Origin: Symbiodinium natans
Taxonomy: Eukaryota > Sar > Dinophyceae > Suessiales > Symbiodiniaceae
NCBI GenBank assembly: GCA_905221605.1
Contig: CAJNDS010002735.1
Coordinates: 235,523-299,522, forward strand
Reading direction: 5' to 3'
DNA: 64,000 nucleotides
Of this stretch, positions 23,803-33,655 are shown one piece after another (the first letter of the stretch is position 1; the number at the start of each line of letters is the position of its first letter). The translations under genes and the position numbers were made by a program. Below the pieces are notes generated by a model that did no database searches, was not told the origin of the DNA, and saw nothing but the letters and a program-made list of their open reading frames with translations.

Positions 23803-24672
23803 ATGGCCGACGCCGCGTCGCAGGACTTCATGGGCCGGGTGATCGGCGCCGCTTCCCAAGGTGCCGTGGGCGCCGTGGTTGCCGCGTCCCTGAGCGCGGT
23901 GACGGAGCCTCTTGTGAACAACATGTTGGTGAACCGCGCGACGCTCGGGCAGGCGATCAAGGAGCTGGATCCCAACAAGATCAAGAGCTACCTGAACACC
24001 ACGCTTGCCACCAACTTCATCAAGTTCCCCTTCTTTGAGGCGACCAATATCATCATGCAGGGCGTGGACCTTCCCCCGACAGCACGGGGAGCCGCCTTGG
24101 GGTCGGTCTTCTGCACCATCACCCTGCCGATCACCAACTACCGATTCCGAAAGTCGATGAACCTGCCAGTGACGCCTGGCAACCTCTACCAGGCGTACCC
24201 GCCAACGGTTCTCCGGGACATCATCTACGGCATCGCGCGCAACAAGGTGTCTGCCTTCCTCATCTCCCTGAACCCCACCTTTGCGAACTCTACCATGGGG
24301 CGCGTGGTGAACATGTTCACCACTGTCGTCGCAGCATGCGTGCTGTCGGCTCCCGGCAACGAGCTTCGTGGTTACTGCCTGCAGCCTCCCGACCGCAAGC
24401 AGTCCTTCGCAGACTTCTTCCAGCCCATCAAGTTCATCCGCAGCACCTCCGTCGGTGCCGTGATCATGGGAATCAGCCTGGCGATCGGCAGCCTCGCCAC
24501 GCCGCAGGTGGAGAAGTTCGTGACGAAGCTGAGGGACTACCTCCAGAAGAACCCGGTGAGCTACATCCTGCTCATCCTCTTCTTCGTGCAGCAGATCCTC
24601 CAGATGCGCCGGCAGACAGAGCTCGTGCAGGCCGTGCAGAAGTCAGAGCAGAAGTCCCTGAAAGCCGCATAA
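23803..24672 (+). CDS. Divergent mitochondrial-carrier-like membrane protein, copy 1
   Basis: Intronless, 289 aa from MADAASQDFMGRV. The frame stays open upstream to 23689, but homology to the other copies starts only a few bases before this ATG. Three hydrophobic helices each end in a proline followed by a polar stretch: TEPLVNN (P36), LPITNYRFR (P109) and APGNELRG (P184). A further pair of helices lies near the C-terminus. The helix-Pro-polar triplication and length recall SLC25 carriers, but the spacing (about 74 aa) is shorter than the usual 100 and the PX[DE]XX[KR] signature is degenerate. So the family call is tentative and the substrate unknown. The tail after residue 277 (VQKSEQKSLKAA) is specific to this copy. 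One base (T at 23915, silent) differs from copies 2 and 3 in the part I compared. Confidence 0.75.
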   Translation: MADAASQDFMGRVIGAASQGAVGAVVAASLSAVTEPLVNNMLVNRATLGQAIKELDPNKIKSYLNTTLATNFIKFPFFEATNIIMQGVDLPPTARGAALGSVFCTITLPITNYRFRKSMNLPVTPGNLYQAYPPTVLRDIIYGIARNKVSAFLISLNPTFANSTMGRVVNMFTTVVAACVLSAPGNELRGYCLQPPDRKQSFADFFQPIKFIRSTSVGAVIMGISLAIGSLATPQVEKFVTKLRDYLQKNPVSYILLILFFVQQILQMRRQTELVQAVQKSEQKSLKAA

Positions 24673-25124
24673 GCTCGGCTGGGAGTAGCTTTCTCTTTTC
24701 GCACTTTGCAGGTGGCCTTCGCAACTTGTTACTTGTAGTGAGAGCGGTGCCTTAGCACTTTGCAAGAGCAGTCGCAGAGACTCAGAAGGACGGATGCTAG
24801 TTGCTACTATCATGAAGGCATTCTGTAGATCGCAATACTTTGAGCATCATGTTGAGAGATCACTGCGGGAGTTTCGTTTCCACAATGTCTTCATGCCCAG
24901 AAGGCGAACGGAGTTTGGCCAGCAGGAAGCTGCTGAAACAGCTCCGGAAAAAGAGGTTGCAAGTCGCAGCATCTCCAGCCCCTTGCTGCCTTCGAAGTGG
25001 GCGAACTGTCATGTCACCGATGTCTCTCATCCCGTTGGGTGGATTGCCACGGCACATCCTACTTGCAGCCGTAAGGGTCCTCAAAGAAGTGTCGCCAGCA
25101 TTTAAGAGCCATTCGTTTGGCAGC

Positions 25125-26009
25125 ATGGCCGACGCCGCGTCGCAGGACTTCATGGGCCGGGTGATCGGCGCCGCTTCCCAAGGTGCCGTGGGCGCCGTGG
25201 TTGCCGCGTCCCTGAGCGCGGTGACGGAGCCTCTGGTGAACAACATGTTGGTGAACCGCGCGACGCTCGGGCAGGCGATCAAGGAGCTGGATCCCAACAA
25301 GATCAAGAGCTACCTGAACACCACGCTTGCCACCAACTTCATCAAGTTCCCCTTCTTTGAGGCGACCAATATCATCATGCAGGGCGTGGACCTTCCCCCG
25401 ACAGCACGGGGAGCCGCCTTGGGGTCGGTCTTCTGCACCATCACCCTGCCGATCACCAACTACCGATTCCGAAAGTCGATGAACCTGCCAGTGACGCCTG
25501 GCAACCTCTACCAGGCGTACCCGCCAACGGTTCTCCGGGACATCATCTACGGCATCGCGCGCAACAAGGTGTCTGCCTTCCTCATCTCCCTGAACCCCAC
25601 CTTTGCGAACTCTACCATGGGGCGCGTGGTGAACATGTTCACCACTGTCGTCGCAGCATGCGTGCTGTCGGCTCCCGGCAACGAGCTTCGTGGTTACTGC
25701 CTGCAGCCTCCCGACCGCAAGCAGTCCTTCGCAGACTTCTTCCAGCCCATCAAGTTCATCCGCAGCACCTCCGTCGGTGCCGTGATCATGGGAATCAGCC
25801 TGGCGATCGGCAGCCTCGCCACGCCGCAGGTGGAGAAGTTCGTGACGAAGCTGAGGGACTACCTCCAGAAGAACCCGGTGAGCTACATCCTGCTCATCCT
25901 CTTCTTCGTGCAGCAGATCCTCCAGATGCGCCGGCAGACAGAGCTCGTGCAGGCCATCGAGGGCCCCCAGAAGTCGGCTATCTCGCCCGATGCCAAGGCG
26001 AAGGCCTAG
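25125..26009 (+). CDS. Divergent mitochondrial-carrier-like membrane protein, copy 2
   Basis: Intronless, 294 aa. The first 277 codons appear identical in nucleotide sequence to copy 3 and differ at one silent site from copy 1. The tail after ELVQA is different (IEGPQKSAISPDAKAKA). The 450 bp between copies 1 and 2 has no resemblance to the copy 2-3 spacer. Upstream of the ATG the sequence is AGCCATTCGTTTGGCAGC. Like copy 1 it shares TTTGGCAGC just before the ATG, while copy 3 does not. The frame is open far upstream (to 24840) but that part shows no conservation and is probably untranslated. Confidence 0.75.
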   Translation: MADAASQDFMGRVIGAASQGAVGAVVAASLSAVTEPLVNNMLVNRATLGQAIKELDPNKIKSYLNTTLATNFIKFPFFEATNIIMQGVDLPPTARGAALGSVFCTITLPITNYRFRKSMNLPVTPGNLYQAYPPTVLRDIIYGIARNKVSAFLISLNPTFANSTMGRVVNMFTTVVAACVLSAPGNELRGYCLQPPDRKQSFADFFQPIKFIRSTSVGAVIMGISLAIGSLATPQVEKFVTKLRDYLQKNPVSYILLILFFVQQILQMRRQTELVQAIEGPQKSAISPDAKAKA

Positions 26010-26421
26010 GCATGGCGACCTTTTGTGTTACTTTTGCCTCAGGCATCTTCAGGTCTGACTCGGTCTGACCTGTTTCCCCCGTGTTGTTTCGAAGTTTCAC
26101 ATCTGGAGACTGGACTGCAGCTCTTGCTGCTGAAACGGCTCCTGGGAAGAAAGGAGCTCAGAACTTGGTCATGGTACCCTGTCGCCGCCAAAGCCTTCCA
26201 TCTCCCCAGTAGCTCACAAGCTCTCAGCAGCTGCGTGCTCCATGATGGTCGATGACTAAATCGTCACCCAGAAATATCTGGATAGCTGCTTACACCATGG
26301 CAACACTTCGTGTCCAGAGTTTGTGAAATTGAATGGAGTACACATGGCTTCCGTAGCTTTTGTTCAGTTCACCTGGGCCCAGACATTGACCCGACTCGCT
26401 TTCTTCGCGTGATTAGGAAGC

Positions 26422-27276
26422 ATGGCCGACGCCGCGTCGCAGGACTTCATGGGCCGGGTGATCGGCGCCGCTTCCCAAGGTGCCGTGGGCGCCGTGGTTG
26501 CCGCGTCCCTGAGCGCGGTGACGGAGCCTCTGGTGAACAACATGTTGGTGAACCGCGCGACGCTCGGGCAGGCGATCAAGGAGCTGGATCCCAACAAGAT
26601 CAAGAGCTACCTGAACACCACGCTTGCCACCAACTTCATCAAGTTCCCCTTCTTTGAGGCGACCAATATCATCATGCAGGGCGTGGACCTTCCCCCGACA
26701 GCACGGGGAGCCGCCTTGGGGTCGGTCTTCTGCACCATCACCCTGCCGATCACCAACTACCGATTCCGAAAGTCGATGAACCTGCCAGTGACGCCTGGCA
26801 ACCTCTACCAGGCGTACCCGCCAACGGTTCTCCGGGACATCATCTACGGCATCGCGCGCAACAAGGTGTCTGCCTTCCTCATCTCCCTGAACCCCACCTT
26901 TGCGAACTCTACCATGGGGCGCGTGGTGAACATGTTCACCACTGTCGTCGCAGCATGCGTGCTGTCGGCTCCCGGCAACGAGCTTCGTGGTTACTGCCTG
27001 CAGCCTCCCGACCGCAAGCAGTCCTTCGCAGACTTCTTCCAGCCCATCAAGTTCATCCGCAGCACCTCCGTCGGTGCCGTGATCATGGGAATCAGCCTGG
27101 CGATCGGCAGCCTCGCCACGCCGCAGGTGGAGAAGTTCGTGACGAAGCTGAGGGACTACCTCCAGAAGAACCCGGTGAGCTACATCCTGCTCATCCTCTT
27201 CTTCGTGCAGCAGATCCTCCAGATGCGCCGGCAGACAGAGCTCGTGCAGGCCGTGCAGAATGGCAGCACCAAGTGA
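26422..27276 (+). CDS. Divergent mitochondrial-carrier-like membrane protein, copy 3
   Basis: Intronless, 284 aa, the shortest of the three because the tail after ELVQA is only VQNGSTK. An in-frame stop and GATTAG|GAAGC just upstream confirm the start and offer a splice or trans-splice acceptor immediately before the ATG. In dinoflagellates a 22-nt spliced leader is added at such AG sites; that is known biology, and its use here is inference. Codon choice is strongly GC-ending, as in highly expressed tandem genes of this group. Confidence 0.78.
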   Translation: MADAASQDFMGRVIGAASQGAVGAVVAASLSAVTEPLVNNMLVNRATLGQAIKELDPNKIKSYLNTTLATNFIKFPFFEATNIIMQGVDLPPTARGAALGSVFCTITLPITNYRFRKSMNLPVTPGNLYQAYPPTVLRDIIYGIARNKVSAFLISLNPTFANSTMGRVVNMFTTVVAACVLSAPGNELRGYCLQPPDRKQSFADFFQPIKFIRSTSVGAVIMGISLAIGSLATPQVEKFVTKLRDYLQKNPVSYILLILFFVQQILQMRRQTELVQAVQNGSTK

Positions 27277-28232
27277 GCCAGGTGCCAGGGCTTCACTTTT
27301 GCTTTTCGCTTGCCATCCTTGTCAGCTGTTTGTACACACGTGTTCCGATTTGCTGAGTCTGCCAATCCGTGCAGCCACCTGTGCACTCAGGAGATCGATG
27401 CCCCTTCTTCACGCTCAGTGACCTAGTTCCTGGACGTGTGGATTCAATAGCCGTTCCAAAAAAAAAAGAACTTGTTTAACGTTCCCAAGTCTGGCTGACT
27501 CGGTCTGGCAAGCCCAGCAGGGACATGTTCAAGCGCAGTGCTGCATGTCGCCATCTAATCGATCAGCCCATTTGGAGTGTTGGCCGGCAGGTTGAGATGC
27601 TGCTGAAACGCCTCCGGGTGGGAAAAGACCTGTGCAGTTCTTTGCTGAAGTAGTCGAAGTTGATGACTCTCGGTCAATGAGCTCAACACTGAACACAGCG
27701 TTGTATGCAGACTCCTCAAGTCATGGCCCTTATCGGCTGGGTCTTCCAATCTGGAAGCCCATCAGTTACTTGCATCCGACGGATGCATACCATTTCAGAC
27801 CGTAGTCCTGAACGACGTCAACGTGTGCCAGTGGGCACCCCGAAGCCTTTCACTTCACCCGGCACAGCCCGGCACTCCTGCTCGTACACAGAAGCCCCAA
27901 TGCTTCTGACTTTCGGAGCCTGGCATGGCGGCGCCCGCGATGCCGGCGAAGACTTCGGAGCCTGGCTTGGGCTCGAGGACGGTCGTGCATGCGGTGTGAT
28001 CAGCTTTTACGAAGAAACGGGCAATTCGAGACCTGTCCCCTGTAGTCAACACAGCTTACAGCTTGTGGAGCATGCTTTTGTAGCATCGAGCAGCAGGCCG
28101 CGGGCACAGCAGCCTCGGAGACTCCGGCGGTCGTTGGGCTTGCCCCGAACCTTCTTGGCCGAGGCAGCTAGACATAGTGCAGGAACTCGGCCTGGTGAGC
28201 TTGTCAGACTTCTCTGCGCCGCTTCTTGCAAG

Positions 28233-31200
28233 ATGCAGCTGAAGGCCTCAGTGCTGGGGCTTCAGGGCCTGGCCTTACGTCGCTTCCTCCGCGCCTCCCA
28301 GCGTCGCCCGCGGCGGAGCCGCTTTGGCCATCTCAAACCCATTTTTCATGCTCGTAGGGCTGTCGAGTCTGTCGATTCCGTCGACATCTGTAGGGTTGGA
28401 CGGGGGCAGCGTCGGCATTCCCCATGGGCATCGCAGAAGCTAAGGTTTCCGCATCAACGGCTGCCGTTTCGATCGCACGAATGGCCAGGCGAAACAAGTA
28501 GCTGCGCATGGATGCGCAGGGAGGTACAAGGGAGGTGCAGGGAGGCGCAGGGAGGCGTAGCAAGTGCACCCAGGAGTTGCTGAGACGTCTCCGGAGCGAC
28601 GGCCTTCGACCCAGTCCTGCACCTTGGTGCAGCGATGGCTTTGTGCTCGAAGAGGACAGGCCCCCGACTCTGAGCGTGCCATCTAGGAAGCATGTGAGCT
28701 CGCCAGGATGCGGGGCTGAGCCGTTCCCGAGATGCTCTCTCTGGCGGCGTTTATCTGCAGGCAGGGATCAACCGGGAACCGGAGAATGTGCGACTCTGCG
28801 CGATTCCGAGATGCTCCTGCAGGAGCTCGCCTCCATGCTGCCAGTGGAGGCAGGGCGCTTAGTGTTTAACAAAGTCGATCCGGTCCTTCGGACTGCGTTT
28901 TGAGGGAAGGCAGGTCTTTGGGCTAGGTCTTTGGGCTCATGCTGCAGACCAGTCTGGCCGTTGTTCAGCCTTCTTCTTTCACCTGCTCACAGCCAGAAGC
29001 AGTCGAATTCTGGTCATGAGAGCAAGACGTGGCATACTAGGGGCCACATTGTGTCATGCCATCTTGCCGCAACGGATCCCCAGCGCAGGTGCTGGCAGCC
29101 CACCTGCCTCCTGGCGACCTGCGCTGCGCGGACATCTGCGCTGCCCCGGGCTCGAAGGCCCGCCGCGGCGATTTTGCGGCCATTTGGGCATTTGTCACCT
29201 GTTGGTGAAGCCGCAAGCAGCCTTTAAGGAAGTGCAAGGAATCGCAAGCAGACCTCGTTCACAAGATGAACGCGCCGTTTGCAAAAGCTCAAGAATGCCG
29301 CAGTTCAAACACGACCTAGGAATCCGAAGGGCGGATGCCGAGAGACCGAGGAATCCCAAACTCGTGGCATACTTTCAGGCGTCCGAATGTAACTTGTGGA
29401 TTTAGCTGGTGTGGCGAGTATTTGATCAGCAACTGCTCGATCTCTGCCTTTGTCCCGTTGGGGCTTTGCTCTCCCCTTTTTGAATCTATGCTCTCTATAT
29501 CTCTCTATCTTTCTCGAAGCTTTCTTGTGATGTGACCTCGGTGGTGGAGATGCGAGAGGAGCTTCACGCGGAATGAGCTCACCTCAAAAGGGCTTTCAAC
29601 AAATTTGATGGAGACTCAAAGTCCCGCTGTTTCGGCTAACCGGCTGCCTTTGTGGCAGGCAACGCAACTTCTGCTTCACCTCAGAGGTTCCGAGCATGTG
29701 GGGGCTAGCAGGGACCTGCTGTTGCCAGGGTGCTCGCAGTGCTCGAACTCCCTGCGGCTCGGTTGCCGTCATCGCACCAACAAGCAGTCAGTTCGCGGAA
29801 GTTCTCGGAAGAACTTCGAAGAAGTCTGCCAGGAAGGAGCTCCCGCTGTGTGCTGGTGGCCAACGAGTTGCAGTCACAGCGCCTCGACATCTTGCGCTGC
29901 AACGTGGTTCGGCCTTTTGGCTTGAGTGGCCTGAAAAACCTCATGCACTTACCGTTGCAGATCATGGCTGCAATAATTGTCCTGGGACATCACAATGATC
30001 TCAGAGCAGACCTGGGCCTGACGACCTTAACATCCTTGCCGGTAGCCTCTCCGGGCCTTTCCGACCTATCCAAAGCCTGCGCCTCAAACCAGGAAGATCG
30101 AGCCCATGCCAGCTCAGGTCAGGTGTCGCCGAGGATTGCCTGCTGCTGCAGGACTCTGATGGACCTGCGACAGTCGCTAGCTGGGGGTAGTTGCACGTAG
30201 ATGCGTTTCGAGGCAGCTAGATGATGTCGTGGAGTGTTGGCAAGCAGTGCAACGCAGCGATTTTGCAAGGAGCCGGGGCAGCTTCTTGGGGATTTGGCGC
30301 CTGGCTGCTTTGACGCCGTGCTCCTGGATGCCCCTTGCAGTGCCGAAGGAAACCTTCGACGGCATCCCGAGGTGCAACAACGGGGGAAAGAAGGAACATT
30401 AAGATTGGAACATTTCATGCCTGGCGTTCTTGTATATGGGAAGCCGACGGCCAGCGTTGTCTTGAGGTTTTGGGCCGCATCCAGTCCGAGGACTACCACC
30501 AGAGTGTACTGGCGAACGCGGAAGTTCAGCATGCGCTCCTCCAGAGCGCGTGGAAGTTATTGCGTCCAGTCCTTAGAGTGGCCAGATGCAAGCCAGTAAT
30601 GAGGTAGCATCTGACTGCTGGTATTGCCAACTGCCTTCTCAGGTCCTGGAGGCATGCTGGTGTACTCAACCTGCACCCTGAACTCGCAGGAGCCTAGCAA
30701 CGAGCACTGTGAATCTGCGCATGGTGCCTCCCTGCCGTGAGAAGCACTGGGGTGGCTCTCTGTTTTGTTGTTGTAAAGAGTCATGCTGCGGGGTTCGCAC
30801 ATTGGTAGCTGGCCTTTCACAGAAACAAGCCTTCCCTCAAAATGGGCTTTCGGGCTGGACCCTGAGATGCTGTGGTGTCAGGAGAACGAGTCTCCTTGCC
30901 AGCGGCTGCTGCAGGAGTTCCCCTCGGCGGAGGTTGTGCATCTCAGGCAGCCCACGGCAGCCTCAATGCATCGCTCCTTCACTTGCTGGGAGGGCAGCAC
31001 CCTGTTGGAAGCTGACCCCAGCGCCCCTGCGTCGACGAAGCAGTCTGCGAGGCAGCTCGGCCTGGATGCGACGGAGGACGGCTTCCTACGCCTCTGGCCG
31101 CACAGCTTTGACACGCACGGTCGCCTGTCTGAATACATCTTGAACTCCTGGCGATCGAGCTCCTTTCCTCAGTGTTGCGCGGTTTTGCAAGGCTTCTTCG

Positions 31201-31265
31201 TGGCTTGCTTCCGGAAGAGTCCGGAGCCAGGCAGGGCAACGGAGAAAGGAAATGCCCAAACTTGA
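28233..31265 (+). CDS. NSUN/RsmF-type RNA (cytosine-5) methyltransferase
   Basis: Motifs appear in family order across many exons: QELASMLP (ends 28843), LPPGDLRCADICAAPGSKA (29089-29157) then TQLLLHLR (29659-29686), VLVANELQSQRLDILRCNVV (from 29833), FDAVLLDAPCSAEGNLRRHP (30235-30371), then 30467-30563, PGGMLVYSTCTLNSQE (30643-30710), 30903-31119, and GFFVACFRKS to the stop (31192-31265). The CAAPGSK loop binds S-adenosylmethionine. The Cys residues of DAPCS and STCTLN are the release and nucleophile residues; both are present. Introns are 245, 501, 146, 95, 79, 192 and 72 bp with GT, GC or GA donors. Between about 29910 and 30234 an exon is unresolved. A possible start is Met28233, whose Arg-rich, acid-free N-terminus resembles an organelle-targeting peptide. 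Target RNA unknown. Confidence 0.8.
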
Positions 31266-32202
31266 CACCTCAGAGAGAGAGACGGATGAACTCACAACGA
31301 GTGGAAGGATTTGCATGATTCCGCATGGAAGCTTCTCGAAGAGTTGTCATGCTGCGATGGCAGGCATCTCATGCAGCTCCCACAGTTGTCCGCCTTTGGT
31401 CGAGTGGCTCCATCCGACAAGAGATGAAGAGATCCAGCGCATCTCGTACAATGGAGGTTGCTTTTCTATTTGTTTCGTTGTTTTCTGAGTCCTGGAGCTG
31501 CAGGGAACAGGGGAATAGGCTGCTTGAGAGGAGCAGGGACGGTAGCTGTAGGGTCCTGGGCCTAGGCATTCGCCAAGAAGCTGAATTGGGCGCCGGTGCC
31601 ACTTGCCATGCCCAGAGAGAGGTACGGATGTTCTACGTTTCTGACACAAGCTTCCACGTCGTGGTGCAGAGAGGGCACAATGTAACGCATATGTTTTGCC
31701 GATGTCTGTTGATGTCAGTTGCTTTCCGCATGTGACGCAGCAATCGTAGCATCATACTTATGGCTTCTAAGGAGTGCTCTGCCATGCCTCCCGGAAGCAA
31801 GAGAATAGTTGCGCTTGCATCTAGACGTCGCACAGCATGAGGCAGCATGTTGCCCCAACCTAGATGGGACCAGCCCGAGCGCATGATCGTCAGCAAGGAC
31901 GGCGTCTCAGCGGCAACCGGAGTTTGGTGCCCATCGAGGCAGCGCGGCCTTGAGCCTTGGCAGGAGCGGCCTTCCTGCTTCCCTGCCACCAGCTGCTCAC
32001 GGGCTTAGAAGCTCTGTTGGGGTCTGAGTTGAATGCGGACACCTTGAGCTCCTCAGTCCCCCCAGGGCAATTTTCCCAGGCTCCTTCGCTGCCCACGCCC
32101 GGGGCTCTGCCTGAACGGGCCCGGCCGCAACGCGGAGCTGCGGCTGGCCACGACCCCGCCGCATCGCTTGGACACCGAGGCCCGGCCCCTCGACAGAACA
32201 CG

Positions 32203-32425
32203 ACTTCTCTCTCTCTCTCTCTCTCTGTGTCTCTCTCTCTGAGAAAAGAGAGGAAAGCAAGAGAGAGAGAGAGAGAGAGAGAGTCCCCTCATTTGGGGGG
32301 GGGGGTGGGCGATGGAAGGAAGGAATGAAGAGGCAGGGGGCTTCGGCTCTAATTCGCCAAGAAAGAAACAGAAGGAAGGCAAGCAGGCAGGGAGGGGAGG
32401 GAGGGAGGGAGGGAGGGAGGGAGGG
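32203..32425. repeat. (TC)n / (GA)n and (GGGA)n microsatellites
   Basis: CT repeats at about 32203-32240, GA repeats at about 32262-32283, a GGGGGG run, then GGGA repeats at about 32392-32425. The CT and GA runs are inverted with respect to each other and could pair. They lie between the methyltransferase and PPR genes; no exon is supported here. Confidence 0.9.
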
Positions 32426-32937
32426 CGGGCGGGTAAATGAAGAACATAAAACAAAGAGAGAATCCGAAGTACCTGCAGAAACGAAACAAGAAGCAATGAA
32501 GAAAGAACGCATTGGGTGGCCGTGGGGCTGGTTGGTCTGGCAGTGAGATGGAGTTCCTCGCTGTCTGTCGCAGCCTGGTGCGTTGCTGGCAGGGGGTCAG
32601 AGCCAAGGAGTGCGAAGAATGATGAGACGTTTAAGTTCTCGACTGCCCAAAGGAGTGGGCAGCGCTCAATGCCTCGCAGGGAGGAGGCGCGGACTGTGAG
32701 AGGCGCCGTGACTTTTCGGCGCGGTGCCGTGTGCGAAGGCCTTGGAGCCCTCGGGGCATTGATGGACATTCACGCTGCCAAAGGACCGGAGCTTTGCCTG
32801 CCTCACCAAACTCACTGGAGTTGTTTGCCAGGGGACGTGCGCGGAGCAGAAGCAGTTTTCCTAGACATCAGGCACTTTCAAGAGTGATCGGCGAGTTGCA
32901 TCAGGTGAGGGTTGCATTTGAAGAGAGTCTCGCTGCA

Positions 32938-33623
32938 GGCAGCAGCAGCTGAAGCCCGACTTGATTTCTTACAACACGTTGCTCAAGGTTGCTGAGAATG
33001 ACTTGCATCCTCCCATTTTATTTGCACTGGTGCGCCAAGCAGGCCTATGCAACCGCCAGAGACTGCGAGGGGGCTCTTCGCATCCTGGAATCTCTGCGGC
33101 GAGCAGCAGTGCTACCAGATATCACCAGCATGTCCACAGCCATGCAGGCTCCTATCTCCGAAGAGTCCATAGAAGTGGCCATGAAGCCATGCCAAGCTTT
33201 TGTAACCAGCACGCGCGTCTTATGCGGGAAGGCTTCAGTGGCACCTGGCAAAAGTGCGCTGGCCGAGAGCCTCTTCGCGAAGCTTCGCGGGCTGCCCAGA
33301 GCTTGTCAGAGAGGGTGCGCATGGGTGTATGGTCCGTGTACACTCTTCGAACAGATGCGAATAGCCGAATGCTGCTTGCTGGCACCCATGTCTTGGAACG
33401 TACTAGTGCACGATGTGCTAGGACAGCGTACGGTACAACCTACGTTTTTTCCGGATGAGTGAACGAACGAATCATGGAATGAGTGCCAGTCCACCAGTAC
33501 GAAAGGAGTACATGCAGAAGAAGAAGAAGAAGAGGAGAAAAGAAGAAGAAGAAAAAGAAGAAGAAGAAGAAGAAGAGAGAAGAAGAAGAAGAAGAAGAAG
33601 AAGAAGAAGAAGAAGAAGAAGAA

Positions 33624-33655
<32 letters not shown>

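Noticed and set aside
24840-25124. 95-codon N-terminal extension of carrier copy 2 in the same frame
   Set aside because: Not conserved in copies 1 and 3; homology begins only just before the internal ATG.
25107-25124. AGCCATTCGTTTGGCAGC before carrier copy 2, resembling a relict spliced leader
   Set aside because: Needs an insertion and several mismatches, and the other copies do not support it.
29913-29930. GGCCTTTTGGCTTGAG, similar to the dinoflagellate spliced-leader 3' end
   Set aside because: It lies inside the methyltransferase gene right after a conserved exon, with one gap and two mismatches; most likely chance.
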